A stretch of DNA of 64,000 bases from Maritimibacter sp. (GTDB lineage Bacteria; Pseudomonadota; Alphaproteobacteria; Rhodobacterales; Rhodobacteraceae): positions 1 to 64,000 of the forward strand of contig JAABTN010000008.1 in assembly GCA_011389895.1 (NCBI GenBank), read 5' to 3'. The position numbers and the translations under genes were made by a program. A model generated the notes under the pieces. The model was not told the DNA's origin, ran no database searches, and saw nothing but the letters and a program-made list of their open reading frames with translations. This document shows positions 17,751-26,859 of the stretch, piece by piece; the first letter of the stretch is position 1, and each line of letters starts with the position of its first letter.

Positions 17751-18737
17751 TCACACCCTCTCGATGATCTTCTCGCCGAACAGGCCCTGTGGCCGGAAGA
17801 CGAGGAACAGGAGAGCGAGGACATAGGCGAACCAGTTCTCGGTGGCGCCGCCCACCAGCGGACCGATGGTGAATTCGAAAAGCTTCTCGCCAACCCCGAT
17901 GATCAGCCCGCCGATGATCGCACCGGGGATCGAGGTGAAGCCGCCAAGCATGAGGACCGGAAGCGCCTTTAGCGCGATGAGCGAGAGCGAGAATTGAACG
18001 CCTGACTTCGATCCCCAGACAATCCCGGCGACCAGAGCGACAAAGCCTGCGATCGACCACACCAGAACCCAGATGAAGCGCAGCGAGATTCCGACCGACA
18101 AGGCGGCCTGGTGATCGTCGGCCACGGCGCGCAGCGCGCGGCCCTGTTTCGAATACTGCGAGAACACGGTGAGCGCGACCACGAGGATCACCGCGAGAAT
18201 GGTTGCGGAGATATCGAGGTTGTCGATGAAGAAGCCGTAGCCGAACCAGCCATAGGTGGTTTCATCAATTGGCACGTTGATGCCCTGCGGCAGGCCGACG
18301 TCGAGTTTCTTGATCTCGGACCCCCACATGAGATCGCCGAACCCCTCCATGAAATAGGCAAGCCCGATGGTGGCCATGAACAGGATGATGTCGGGCTGGT
18401 TCACAAGGTGGCGCAGCACGTAACGTTCCACGATCCAGGCAAAGAGCACCATGATCGCGGCGGTCAGCAGGATCGCGAAGATCGCGGGGACGTGCCAGCC
18501 AAAGTGGTGCACCTCGGTGCCGAAGATCGCGTTGATCAGATGCGAAAAGGGCACCTGTCCGTTCTGTATCCCCACCAGCGTGAGCGCGGCGAACAGCGCC
18601 ATGACCCCTTGGGAATAATTGAAGATACCGGAGGCCTTGAAAATCAGAACGAAACCAAGGGCGACAAGGGCATAAAGCACACCGGCCATCAGACCGTTGA
18701 GCATGACCTCCATGGCGAAAAGAAGCTGATCAGGCAT
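17751..18737 (-). CDS. LivH-like permease of the Liv-type transporter
   Basis: 328-residue integral membrane subunit. The N-terminal half shows GLMAGVLYALVALGFVLIFKASG (GLMAGVLYALVALGFVLIF), a hallmark of LivH, and later GRALRAVADDHQAALSVGI, the cytoplasmic EAA-like loop that contacts the ATPases. About eight helices. A 98-nt non-coding gap separates it from livG upstream, the largest gap among the transport subunits apart from those around the binding protein. Confidence 0.9.
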   Translation of the reverse strand: MPDQLLFAMEVMLNGLMAGVLYALVALGFVLIFKASGIFNYSQGVMALFAALTLVGIQNGQVPFSHLINAIFGTEVHHFGWHVPAIFAILLTAAIMVLFAWIVERYVLRHLVNQPDIILFMATIGLAYFMEGFGDLMWGSEIKKLDVGLPQGINVPIDETTYGWFGYGFFIDNLDISATILAVILVVALTVFSQYSKQGRALRAVADDHQAALSVGISLRFIWVLVWSIAGFVALVAGIVWGSKSGVQFSLSLIALKALPVLMLGGFTSIPGAIIGGLIIGVGEKLFEFTIGPLVGGATENWFAYVLALLFLVFRPQGLFGEKIIERV

Positions 18738-18835
18738 GAAGCGCCTCCTTGAGCGTCATTGGTCCGTGGTGGGGTGCCGGGGTCTTTGCGCGGCTATGGG
18801 TCACGGTCGGGTTCGGGGCGAGGCGCGCCATCACA

Positions 18836-19678
18836 TCAATCATGGGCCACCCCCAGGTAGGCGTCGATGACGGCCTGGTTTCCGCGCACCTCGTCGGGTG
18901 TGCCGTCGCCGATCTTCTTGCCGTAATCCATCACCACCACCCGGTCGGACAGGTCCATGACCACGCCCATGTCATGTTCGATCAGCGCGATGGTGGTCCC
19001 GAATTCGTCATTCACGTCGAGAATGAAGCGGCTCATGTCCTCTTTCTCCTCCACGTTCATGCCCGCCATCGGTTCATCGAGCAGGAGAAGTTTTGGCTCG
19101 GCGGCCAGCGCGCGGGCAAGCTCGACCCGTTTCTTGAGCCCGTAGGGCAGCCGGCCGACCGGCGTTTTGCGGATGTTCTGGATTTCGAGAAAGTCGATGA
19201 CCTTTTCCACCTGCTCGCGGTGGGCGTTCTCTTCGCGCTCGGCCTTGCCGAACCACAGCGCCTGCTGGAGCATGTTGGATTTCATCATGGTCAGACGACC
19301 GGTCATGATATTGTCGAGAACCGACATCCCGTCAAACAGCGCGATGTTCTGGAACGTGCGCGCGATGCCTTGTTCGGCCACTTGGTAGGGGCGCATCCTC
19401 GGGCGGCGCGCGCCGTGGTACCAGACCTCGCCGTCCTGAGGCACGTAAAAGCCCGAGATGACGTTGAGCATCGAGGATTTTCCGGCCCCGTTCGGGCCGA
19501 TGATGGCGCGGATTTCGCCTTCGCGGATGTCGAACGAGATGTCCTGGATCGCCACCACGCCGCCAAAGCGCAGGGTGATGTTCTTCATCTCCATGATCAC
19601 GCCACCGATGGTGCGGCCATCCGGGGTGACGAAGCTGTCGGTATCCTGTGTGGTCTCTTGTGCAGTCTGGCTCGTCAT
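18836..19678 (-). CDS. LivG-like ATPase of the Liv-type transporter
   Basis: 280-residue ATP-binding subunit: Walker A GPNGAGKSS near residue 60, LivG-specific long insert, signature PYGLKKRVELARAL, Walker B LLLLDEPMAGMN, and IALIEHDMGVVMDLSDR. The N-terminal 30 residues (Gln/Thr-rich) are an extension on the usual 255-aa LivG. Start ATG overlaps the acyl-CoA synthetase stop by 4 nt, coupling import to activation. Confidence 0.92.
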   Translation of the reverse strand: MTSQTAQETTQDTDSFVTPDGRTIGGVIMEMKNITLRFGGVVAIQDISFDIREGEIRAIIGPNGAGKSSMLNVISGFYVPQDGEVWYHGARRPRMRPYQVAEQGIARTFQNIALFDGMSVLDNIMTGRLTMMKSNMLQQALWFGKAEREENAHREQVEKVIDFLEIQNIRKTPVGRLPYGLKKRVELARALAAEPKLLLLDEPMAGMNVEEKEDMSRFILDVNDEFGTTIALIEHDMGVVMDLSDRVVVMDYGKKIGDGTPDEVRGNQAVIDAYLGVAHD

Positions 19679-21651
19679 TGCGCTGCCACCCCCTGCGTAT
19701 GCGCGGTCGGAAAGGTCCGGGCGTCGCGAATTTCAAGCGTCGCCTTGATCTTGCCCTTGCGCCCGTCTTCGTAGGTCACCTCGGTCTCGGTGTATTGTTC
19801 GCTCTTGCCGGTATAGAGCGCGTCGATCAGGTCGCCGAACTTGTCGGTGATGACGTTGCGCTTGACCTTGCGGGTGCGGGTCATTTCGCCGTCGTCCGCG
19901 TCCAGCTCCTTATGCAGGACGAGGAAGCGGTGAATCTGGCACCCCGACAACATCGGGTCTTGCGCCACGCTTTCGTTCGTCTCTTCCACGTGGCTCTGGA
20001 TCATGTCCATGACCTGCGGATGACCGGCCAGCTCCTGGTAGGAGGCGTAGGAAATATTGTTGCGCTCGGCCCAGTTGCCGACTGCGTTCAGGTCGATGTT
20101 GAGAAACGCCGTGCACATGTCACGCCCCGCGCCATGAACCACGGCTTCAAGAATGTTGGGGTAGAATTTCAATTTGTTTTCAACATACTTGGGCGCGAAC
20201 ATGGAGCCATCGGCCATCTTGCCCACGTCCTTGGCCCGGTCGATGATGCGCAGATGCCCGGTGTCTTCTTCGATGAACCCGGCATCCCCCGTCGCCACCC
20301 ATCCCTCGGGATCCTTGGTCGAGGCGGTGCTGTCGGGGTTCTTGTAGTATTCCACGAAGGTGCCGGGGCTGCGGTAGAAGACCTCGCCCGTGTCGTCGAT
20401 CCGAAGCTCGACCCCAGGGGCGGGCACGCCGACGGTGTCGGGGCGCACTTCGCCATCGGGCTGCACGGTGATGAACACGGTCGCCTCGGTTTGTCCGTAA
20501 AGCTGTTTCAGGTTGATCCCGAGCGAGCGGTAGAAATCGAAAATCTCGGGCCCGATCGCCTCGCCGGCAGTATAGCCAACCCGCACGCGCGAAAACCCGA
20601 GGGTGTTCTTCAGCGGGCCATAAACCAACAGATCGCCAAGCCGATACTTGAGCTTGTCACCGCCCGAGACCGGTTTGCCATCAAGGATCGCGGGGCCAAC
20701 GCGGCGGGCATGCGCCATGAAATGGTCGAACAGGCGCTTTTTCAGACGGCCCGCGTCCTCCATCCGGATCATCACCGTTGTCAGCAGGGTCTCGAACACC
20801 CGTGGGGGCGCGAAGAAATAGGTCGGCCCGATCTCGCGAAGGTCCGTCATCATCGTGTCTTCGCTTTCGGGGCAATTGACGCAAAAGCCGGTCCAATAGG
20901 CCTGCCCGACCGAGAAGATGTAATCGCCGACCCAAGCCATGGGCAGATAGGCCAGCACATCCTCGCCCGCGCCGAGCGTATCGAATTCGGCCGAATTGCG
21001 TGCACTTTCGATCACGTTGCGGTTGGACAGCACCACGCCCTTGGGTTTGCCGGTGGTGCCGGAGGTGTAGAGCATGACGCAGGTCGAATCGTAATCAAGT
21101 TCAGCGGTGCGGGTGGCCAGTTCGCCCTCAAGCCGGGCGTGACCCGCGCGCCCTTCGTCCTGCACGTCATGATACCAGTTCATGCGGCTGTGGTCGTATT
21201 TACGCATCCCGCGCTTGTCGACGTAAAGCACGTGCTCGGCGCTCTGGACGCGCACCTGTGCCTCGATCACCTTGTCGACCTGTTCCTGATCCCCGCAGAT
21301 GATGAACCGCGCGCCGGAGTGTTCGAGCACATATTCCATCTCGATCGCGTTGGCGTCTTGGTAAAGCGGCACGGGAATCGCGCCGCATTTCTGCGCGGCG
21401 ACCATGGACCAATAATGCGCCGGGCGATTGCGCCCGATGATGGCGACATGGTCGCCCCGCTCGATCCCCAAGGCCAAAAGCCCCATGGCGAGCGCGTTGA
21501 TTTCGTCGGCAGCTTCGGCCCAGGTCCAGCTTTGCCAAATCCCGAATTCCTTTTCACGGTAGGCCGGACGCCCCCCGAATTCCTTCACATTCCGCTCAAG
21601 CAGAGCCGGAATGGACCGAAGCCCGCCCTCGGCGGATTGATCCTTGGCCAA
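19675..21651 (-). CDS. Long-chain-type acyl-CoA synthetase (AMP-binding)
   Basis: 658 residues from TTG 21651, which has GAGGGAGG seven bases upstream; a longer ATG frame (from 21738) lacks a ribosome site. ATP plus CoA activation of a carboxylic acid. Motifs: P-loop YTSGTTGKPKGVVLS near residue 193, LYGQTEATVFITV (about 410), YRSPGTFVEYYKNP and GWVATGDAGFIEEDTGHL. Size and pattern fit the FadD15/bubblegum-like class. First gene of the transporter operon (overlaps livG), so the imported acid is probably trapped as its CoA ester. Divergent from the two-component genes. Confidence 0.9.
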   Translation of the reverse strand: MAKDQSAEGGLRSIPALLERNVKEFGGRPAYREKEFGIWQSWTWAEAADEINALAMGLLALGIERGDHVAIIGRNRPAHYWSMVAAQKCGAIPVPLYQDANAIEMEYVLEHSGARFIICGDQEQVDKVIEAQVRVQSAEHVLYVDKRGMRKYDHSRMNWYHDVQDEGRAGHARLEGELATRTAELDYDSTCVMLYTSGTTGKPKGVVLSNRNVIESARNSAEFDTLGAGEDVLAYLPMAWVGDYIFSVGQAYWTGFCVNCPESEDTMMTDLREIGPTYFFAPPRVFETLLTTVMIRMEDAGRLKKRLFDHFMAHARRVGPAILDGKPVSGGDKLKYRLGDLLVYGPLKNTLGFSRVRVGYTAGEAIGPEIFDFYRSLGINLKQLYGQTEATVFITVQPDGEVRPDTVGVPAPGVELRIDDTGEVFYRSPGTFVEYYKNPDSTASTKDPEGWVATGDAGFIEEDTGHLRIIDRAKDVGKMADGSMFAPKYVENKLKFYPNILEAVVHGAGRDMCTAFLNIDLNAVGNWAERNNISYASYQELAGHPQVMDMIQSHVEETNESVAQDPMLSGCQIHRFLVLHKELDADDGEMTRTRKVKRNVITDKFGDLIDALYTGKSEQYTETEVTYEDGRKGKIKATLEIRDARTFPTAHTQGVAAQ

Positions 21652-21845
21652 GTTGTGTCCTCCCTCGCGCACCCTCCCCGGCGCGCATGCTGTCGGTGTC
21701 CCGTTTATTGCTGGATCAGGACATCCTTCGGCAATCATCGTTCGCGGTCAAACATTTCGCGAGTTTTTCCGAAATCTATCGAAATGTTACTGGTGCGGCG
21801 GCGGGCACGCCCGGGCTTTCCATTCAGGCGCAGGGGCGTAAGACT

Positions 21846-23786
21846 ATGGGCAGGGAGGCGGTCTTGAGCCAGATAGACGACACGATCACGACGCCGGATA
21901 TCGCGGCGCTGACGCAGGCCGGGCTGAACCTTATTCAGCAGGCTCTGTCGATCTATGACGACGAGCTGCGCTTCGTCGTGGGCAACCGCACGTTTCAGGT
22001 GATGTTCAACCTGCCCGACTGGCTGGTGACGCGGGGGGCGCGGTTTGAAGACACCATTCGCTACCTGGTCGAAAGCGGGGAATATGGCCCGCTCGATGAC
22101 CCGGAAGATTTCGTGCGCGTGCGGGTCGAAGCCGCCCGCGCGTTCGAGCCGCATTACATGGAACGCGAGCGGTCAAATGGCCGGGTGATCTCGGTCGAAG
22201 GAAGCCCGCTGCCCGAAGGTGGCTGGGTCACCGTCTATACCGACATCACCGGGATCAAGCGGCAAGAGCGCCTGTTGCGCGCCCGGTCCGAGGAGCTTTC
22301 GGATCAGGTCATCGCCCATTCCGAAGAGCTTTCGCAGGCCAACCGGGAGTTGGCCGCGACCAACGCCGCGCTGGAAGAGGCCAAGCGCCAGCTCACCGTG
22401 ATGGAGGCGCGCGCCCGCGTCACCGCCGAAATGATGCCCGCCCATATTGCCCGGATCGACCGCGACCTGACCTATACCTATTCCAACCGGCAATTGGGCA
22501 GTGTCATTCCCGGCCTTGGCCGCAACATTGTCGGGCGCAACGCGCGCGATGTGCTGGGCGGTGAGGTGTATCACACCATCAAGGGCAACCTGTCGGGCGC
22601 GCTGGACGGGGCGCCAAGCGTTTTGGAGTTTGCACATGAAAGCTCGGGGCGGCGCGTGCGGGTGGCGTTCACCCCCGACATTGACCCGGCGGGCATGGTC
22701 ACCGGCGTCTACCTTCTGTCGATGGACGTCACCGAAGAGGCACAGGCCCGAGCCGCCCTGATGCAAACGCGAAAGCGCGAATTGGCGGCGCAGCTGACCT
22801 CCGGCATGGCGCATGATTTCTCGAACCTCTTGACCATCATCCTCGGGATGCAGGCGCGGCTGGGGCAGATGGGGTTGCCTGACGCGGCGCGCGAATTGAT
22901 CGACGCGACCACGGGCGCGGCCCGTCGGGGGGGCACGCTTCTGGATCGGATCGCCACCCTGTCGGGCGCGCGCGCGGTGAGGCCCGAGCCGGTCGATGTT
23001 GCTCGGCTTCTGACCGAAACCGAAACGCTGGCGCGCCCCAGCCTTCCGGACACCGTGGATCTCAGCGTGACCTGTGACGCGCTGGATGAGCCGGTCTTGC
23101 TTGACACCGGCGCGGTGCAGGATGCGCTTTTGAACCTCATTCTGAATGCCAAGGATGCGCTTGGTGGCGCGGGCAAGATTACCATCGCCGCGCGTCCGGT
23201 CGCCGAAACATGGCTTGAATTCGACGTCACCGATACTGGCCCCGGATTTTCCAAGGAAGCGCTCGAACATGCGCTTGATGCCTTCTACACCACCAAAGGG
23301 GGCGAAGGGTCCGGTCTGGGTCTCGCCATGGTGTATGATCAGGCGAAGATGGCCGGGGGGCAGGTGCGGCTGGGCAACCACGACGCCGGGGCACAGGTCA
23401 CCATGCGTCTGCCATTGAAACGCGCCACCCCCGTCACCGCCAAGCTTGTCCTGTTGATCGAGGATCAGCCGGATATTCGCGCCGATGTGCGTGAAATGCT
23501 GATCGCGCTTGGCCATCAGGTGATCGAGGCGGAGAGCGGCGAAGAGGCGTTGACGCTTGCCGGGATCGACGGGATCGAGCTTGTCCTGTCGGACATCAAC
23601 CTTGGCGGCGCTTGGACCGGGGACCGGCTTGTCGACGCCCTGCGCAAGGGTGGGCTGGATGCCCCCATGCTCCTCATGTCCTCGCTGCCGCCGGGGGATC
23701 CGATGCGCGGCACGCGCCCGACCCTGTCGAAACCGTTCAGCCAAGGTCAGCTTGCCGCTTTCCTCGCCGGGGAGATGGCCGAATGA
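21846..23786 (+). CDS. PAS hybrid histidine kinase with C-terminal receiver
   Basis: 646-residue soluble sensor kinase. Order: PAS domain (about 15-130), coiled coil rich in Glu/Arg/Ala (about 135-190), second PAS (about 195-300), HisKA with SGMAHDFSNLLTI (phospho-His about 323), ATPase with NLILNAKDAL, DTGPGF and GSGLGLAM, and a receiver with phospho-Asp about 583 (LSDINLGG) and Lys in LSKPFS. No membrane helix, so a cytoplasmic ligand or metabolic signal is likely. ATG 21846 has AGGGG upstream; TTG 21864 with AGGGAGG at 21852-21858 is an equally good start. It overlaps the regulator gene by 4 nt. Confidence 0.88.
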   Translation: MGREAVLSQIDDTITTPDIAALTQAGLNLIQQALSIYDDELRFVVGNRTFQVMFNLPDWLVTRGARFEDTIRYLVESGEYGPLDDPEDFVRVRVEAARAFEPHYMERERSNGRVISVEGSPLPEGGWVTVYTDITGIKRQERLLRARSEELSDQVIAHSEELSQANRELAATNAALEEAKRQLTVMEARARVTAEMMPAHIARIDRDLTYTYSNRQLGSVIPGLGRNIVGRNARDVLGGEVYHTIKGNLSGALDGAPSVLEFAHESSGRRVRVAFTPDIDPAGMVTGVYLLSMDVTEEAQARAALMQTRKRELAAQLTSGMAHDFSNLLTIILGMQARLGQMGLPDAARELIDATTGAARRGGTLLDRIATLSGARAVRPEPVDVARLLTETETLARPSLPDTVDLSVTCDALDEPVLLDTGAVQDALLNLILNAKDALGGAGKITIAARPVAETWLEFDVTDTGPGFSKEALEHALDAFYTTKGGEGSGLGLAMVYDQAKMAGGQVRLGNHDAGAQVTMRLPLKRATPVTAKLVLLIEDQPDIRADVREMLIALGHQVIEAESGEEALTLAGIDGIELVLSDINLGGAWTGDRLVDALRKGGLDAPMLLMSSLPPGDPMRGTRPTLSKPFSQGQLAAFLAGEMAE

Positions 23787-24493
23787 GCGCGCCGCTGGTT
23801 GCCATTCTGGACGATGAACCGGCGATCCGGCGCATGCTGTCGGATGCGTTGGACGAGGCCGGGTTTCGCACCGTGGGTTATGGCCGCGCGACGGAATTCG
23901 AGGCGGCGTTGCGAAACCTCAAGCCTGATGTCTGCCTTGTCGACCTCGGATTGCCGGATCGTGACGGGCTCACGCTCGTGCACAGGCTGGCGTTGGAATC
24001 GGGGGCCGCGATCATCATCATTTCGGGCCGCGCGCAGGTGCAGGACCGGGTGACCGGGCTTGAACTGGGGGCTGACGATTACATCATCAAGCCGTTTGAA
24101 CCCGCCGAGGTGGTGGCACGGGTGCGCGCCCGCCTGCGCTCACCGAAAGCCGAGACGACAGGCAGCGCGGCGATCGCCGATTTCGCGGGCTGGACCGCGC
24201 ATTTCGACCGCTACGTTCTGGAGAACGGGGCCGGGTTGGAAACACCTTTTTCCCACGCCGAGGGCGAGGTTCTGCGCCTGTTTCTCGATGCCCCGAAACG
24301 GTTGATTACCCGCGCCCAGATGCAAGAAGCGCTGGGCGGTGCGGCGGGGGAAAGCTTTGACCGCGCCATGGACGTGCGCATTTCGCGGCTGCGCACGAAG
24401 CTGGGCGAAGATCCGAAGAACCCCAAGCTGATCAAGACGATCTATGGCGCGGGCTATATCTTTCTCGGTGACGTGACGTGGCGCTCGGGATGA
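23783..24493 (+). CDS. OmpR-family response regulator
   Basis: 236 residues. Receiver domain with acidic pair DD (10-11), phospho-acceptor Asp54 (CLVDLGLPD), Ser in IIISGR and Lys in DYIIKPFEP, followed by a winged-helix DNA-binding domain ending in DVRISRLRTKLGEDP and IKTIYGAGYIF. Coupled by a 4-nt ATGA overlap to the hybrid kinase, so they form one signalling unit. The natural target is the divergent acyl-CoA synthetase/Liv operon, which is inference from position. Confidence 0.93.
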   Translation: MSAPLVAILDDEPAIRRMLSDALDEAGFRTVGYGRATEFEAALRNLKPDVCLVDLGLPDRDGLTLVHRLALESGAAIIIISGRAQVQDRVTGLELGADDYIIKPFEPAEVVARVRARLRSPKAETTGSAAIADFAGWTAHFDRYVLENGAGLETPFSHAEGEVLRLFLDAPKRLITRAQMQEALGGAAGESFDRAMDVRISRLRTKLGEDPKNPKLIKTIYGAGYIFLGDVTWRSG

Positions 24494-24520
24494 GCCAGCC
24501 CCACCTTTTCCCCGACCCGT

Positions 24521-24550
24521 AAACCGGGTAGCAGGGTGTCGAAACCGGGT
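24521..24550. repeat. Direct repeat AAACCGGGT x2 inside an inverted repeat
   Basis: AAACCGGGT occurs at 24521-24529 and 24542-24550, 21 bp apart (two helical turns), and the block is bracketed by CCGACCCG (24512-24519) and CGGGTCGG (24546-24553). It lies between the response-regulator stop and the histidine-phosphatase start, so it may be an operator or a weak hairpin without a T-run. Confidence 0.35.
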
Positions 24551-24580
24551 CGGACAGGGGCCCAGACAAGGGGATCAAGG

Positions 24581-25231
24581 ATGAGCCAGCTCACGCTCGT
24601 GCGCCACGGACAGGCGAACAACTCGGCGCAGGATGAACACGGCTACGACGCGCTCTCGGACCTGGGGCACCAGCAGGCCCGGTGGCTGGGTAGCTATTTC
24701 GACGTGGCGGGAGAGCGGTTCGACCGGGTCTATTCCGGCACCATGCGCCGACACCGTGAAACCGCGCGCTCAATCGGCCATACCGACGTGATCGAAGATG
24801 CGCGGCTGAACGAAGTGGCCTATTTCGATCTTGCGCAGAAGATGCATGACCAGTTCGGCATCAAGCATCCGACCGGGCGCGAGGAGTTCATCGAACACCT
24901 GCCGTTGGTCTTTACCGCGTGGCGCGATGGCCAGATCGAAGACACCGCCGAGACGTTTCAGAATTTCGAGGACCGGGTGGATGACGTGCTTCACGATATC
25001 GCGGCTGGGGAAGGCCGGGCGCTGGTCGTGACCTCGGGCGGCTTCATCTCGATGGGCATCCGGGTGTCCATGGGGCTTGAGATCGGGTCGATGGCGCGCA
25101 TGGCGCTTGCGATCATGAACACCTCGGTGCATCAGCTTCACCCGATCGGCACCGCGTTGTCGCTGACACAATTCAACGCCGTGCCGCATCTGGCCGACCC
25201 GGCGCGCGCGGAAGCCCGCACCTTTGTCTGA
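24581..25231 (+). CDS. Histidine phosphatase family protein
   Basis: 216 residues from ATG 24581 (AAGG just upstream). Phosphoglycerate-mutase-like fold with the catalytic LVRHGQA at residues 6-12, second Arg/Glu region RVYSGTMRRHRETA, and the distal VTSGGFISMGI where the second catalytic His of many members is replaced by Ser-Gly-Gly. The missing second His (usual motif is SHG) suggests altered or lost activity. Substrate unknown. Converges with the next gene 9 nt away. Confidence 0.82.
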   Translation: MSQLTLVRHGQANNSAQDEHGYDALSDLGHQQARWLGSYFDVAGERFDRVYSGTMRRHRETARSIGHTDVIEDARLNEVAYFDLAQKMHDQFGIKHPTGREEFIEHLPLVFTAWRDGQIEDTAETFQNFEDRVDDVLHDIAAGEGRALVVTSGGFISMGIRVSMGLEIGSMARMALAIMNTSVHQLHPIGTALSLTQFNAVPHLADPARAEARTFV

Positions 25232-25240
25232 GACACCGCT

Positions 25241-25561
25241 TTATTTAAGGTGCTCGTCCTCTAGCCCTTCGACATCGTATCCAAGCGCTTCCAGCCCGGC
25301 CTCAAGGTAATCGGCCAGCATGGCTTCCCCGAGAAGGTAGTTGGCGGTGGGGGCCGTGGCCTCGACCTTGGCGGTCTCGATGGCCTCGGCAAGCTCGTCG
25401 GCATCGAAGGTGTCGCGCCCGATCCACATCACCGCGACAAGGCTTGCCTGCTCGTCGGTGTTGAGGTCGGAGATATAAGTGCGGATCACGGTCTCGGTCG
25501 CCGGCAATTCACGCGCCTGAATGGCGATCCGTGCGATGCGGGAGGGGCTGATTTCGAGCAT
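25241..25561 (-). CDS. DUF3775 family protein
   Basis: 106 residues, acidic, alpha-helical, no signal or membrane helix. The central LVAVMWIGRDTFDADELAEA and the following TANYLLGEAMLADYLEAGL are characteristic of the DUF3775 family of alphaproteobacteria. Function unknown. Single gene, convergent with the histidine phosphatase and 62 nt downstream of rmuC. Confidence 0.8.
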   Translation of the reverse strand: MLEISPSRIARIAIQARELPATETVIRTYISDLNTDEQASLVAVMWIGRDTFDADELAEAIETAKVEATAPTANYLLGEAMLADYLEAGLEALGYDVEGLEDEHLK

Positions 25562-25623
25562 GGGTCACCTTTTGCCTGTTCGGCCCCCATTCTGCGCCAG
25601 CACGGCGGACGGGGCAAGCGGGA

Positions 25624-26859
25624 TCAGGTTTTCGGCAGGCTCACGAGCGAGGATTCGTCGGCATCCGGGGCAAGCTCTTCGAAGTCGAAATTATCCAGAC
25701 GCTTGGCCCGTGTGCCGGCCTTTTCCGCCGAAATCTTGATGTCCGCGATGTCCTTGGACGCTTGGTGGAAATGGCGATCAAGGTTCTCGACGCGGTCGCC
25801 CAGCCGGTTCACATCGGCAAACAGCAGGTGCAATTCCTTGCGGATCGCGCCCGCCTGTTCGCGCATGCGCGCATCCTTCAAGATCGCGCGCATGGTGTTG
25901 AGCGTGGCCATGCAGGTGGTCGGCGACACGATCCAGACGCGGGCCTCGAACCCGAGGCGCACGAGTTCGGCGAAATTGGCGTGAAGCTCGGCATAGACCG
26001 CCTCGGACGGCAGGAACATGAGCGCGCCATCCGCCGTTTCGCCCTCGATGATGTATTTCTCGGAAATCGCCTTGATATGCGCGCGCACGGCGGCCTTCAT
26101 CAGCCGCCCCGCCTCGGTCACCTGTGCCTGGGTCTCGGCCTTGCGCAGCGCCTCGTAGGCTTCCAGCGGAAATTTGCTGTCAATCACGATCGGGCCGGGC
26201 GGGTTCGGCAGGTGAATAAGGCAATCGGCGCGTTTGCCGTTCGAGAGCGTATGCTGGAACGAATAGCTGTCGCTGGGCAGCGCCTTGGACACGATGTCGT
26301 TCAACTGGATTTCGCCGAACGCCCCGCGCGTCTGCTTGTTCGACAGGATGTCTTGCAGCGACAGCACGTCGCCTGACAGTTTCTCGATGTTCGCTTGTGC
26401 CTTGTCGATGGTTGCAAGCCGCTCCTGCAATTCGGTCAGAGATTTGGTGGTCTTGACGGTCGAGCCGGTGAGCGTTTCATTCATCCGCTCTTGCAATTCG
26501 GACAGCGAGTGGGCGGATTTCATCGCGTTCTCGTGCAACCGGTCCTGCATCTGGCGCTGCACCTCGGCAAGCCGGGTTTCCATGCGGTGGATCATCTGGC
26601 TCTGCGCGTTGGCCTGCGTGTCCGAGACGGTGCGCAGACCACCCGAAAGCTGATCCTGCCCCTGACCCAGAAGCTGCACGGCGTTGGAAATCCCGCCCAA
26701 CTGCTGCGACAGCTCGTCGTTGACCTGCGACGTGCGGCCCGAACGCACCAGAAGCACGATCAACAGGATCACCAGCAAAACAAGCATCGCGGTGGCGATG
26801 AGACCGACGAGCGTAGACGGGTCGGACAGGGAAAGCGTGGTATCGCCGATCTGGATCAT
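25624..26859 (-). CDS. rmuC: DNA recombination protein RmuC
   Basis: 411 residues. N-terminal membrane helix (about 14-40, [19 protein letters not shown]), a long coiled coil (about 45-165) and the RmuC nuclease-like domain with [34 protein letters not shown] and [15 protein letters not shown]. RmuC limits inversions at repeats in E. coli and belongs to the restriction-like fold. ATG 26859 overlaps the mutL stop by 4 nt, so it is translated after mutL in a DNA-repair operon. Confidence 0.93.
   Translation of the reverse strand: MIQIGDTTLSLSDPSTLVGLIATAMLVLLVILLIVLLVRSGRTSQVNDELSQQLGGISNAVQLLGQGQDQLSGGLRTVSDTQANAQSQMIHRMETRLAEVQRQMQDRLHENAMKSAHSLSELQERMNETLTGSTVKTTKSLTELQERLATIDKAQANIEKLSGDVLSLQDILSNKQTRGAFGEIQLNDIVSKALPSDSYSFQHTLSNGKRADCLIHLPNPPGPIVIDSKFPLEAYEALRKAETQAQVTEAGRLMKAAVRAHIKAISEKYIIEGETADGALMFLPSEAVYAELHANFAELVRLGFEARVWIVSPTTCMATLNTMRAILKDARMREQAGAIRKELHLLFADVNRLGDRVENLDRHFHQASKDIADIKISAEKAGTRAKRLDNFDFEELAPDADESSLVSLPKT

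Noticed and set aside
19648-21867. A 739-codon open frame on the plus strand antisense to the acyl-CoA synthetase gene
   Set aside because: High-GC codon bias opens the antisense frames. The minus strand carries AMP-binding motifs and a ribosome site; the plus frame has none and an odd composition.
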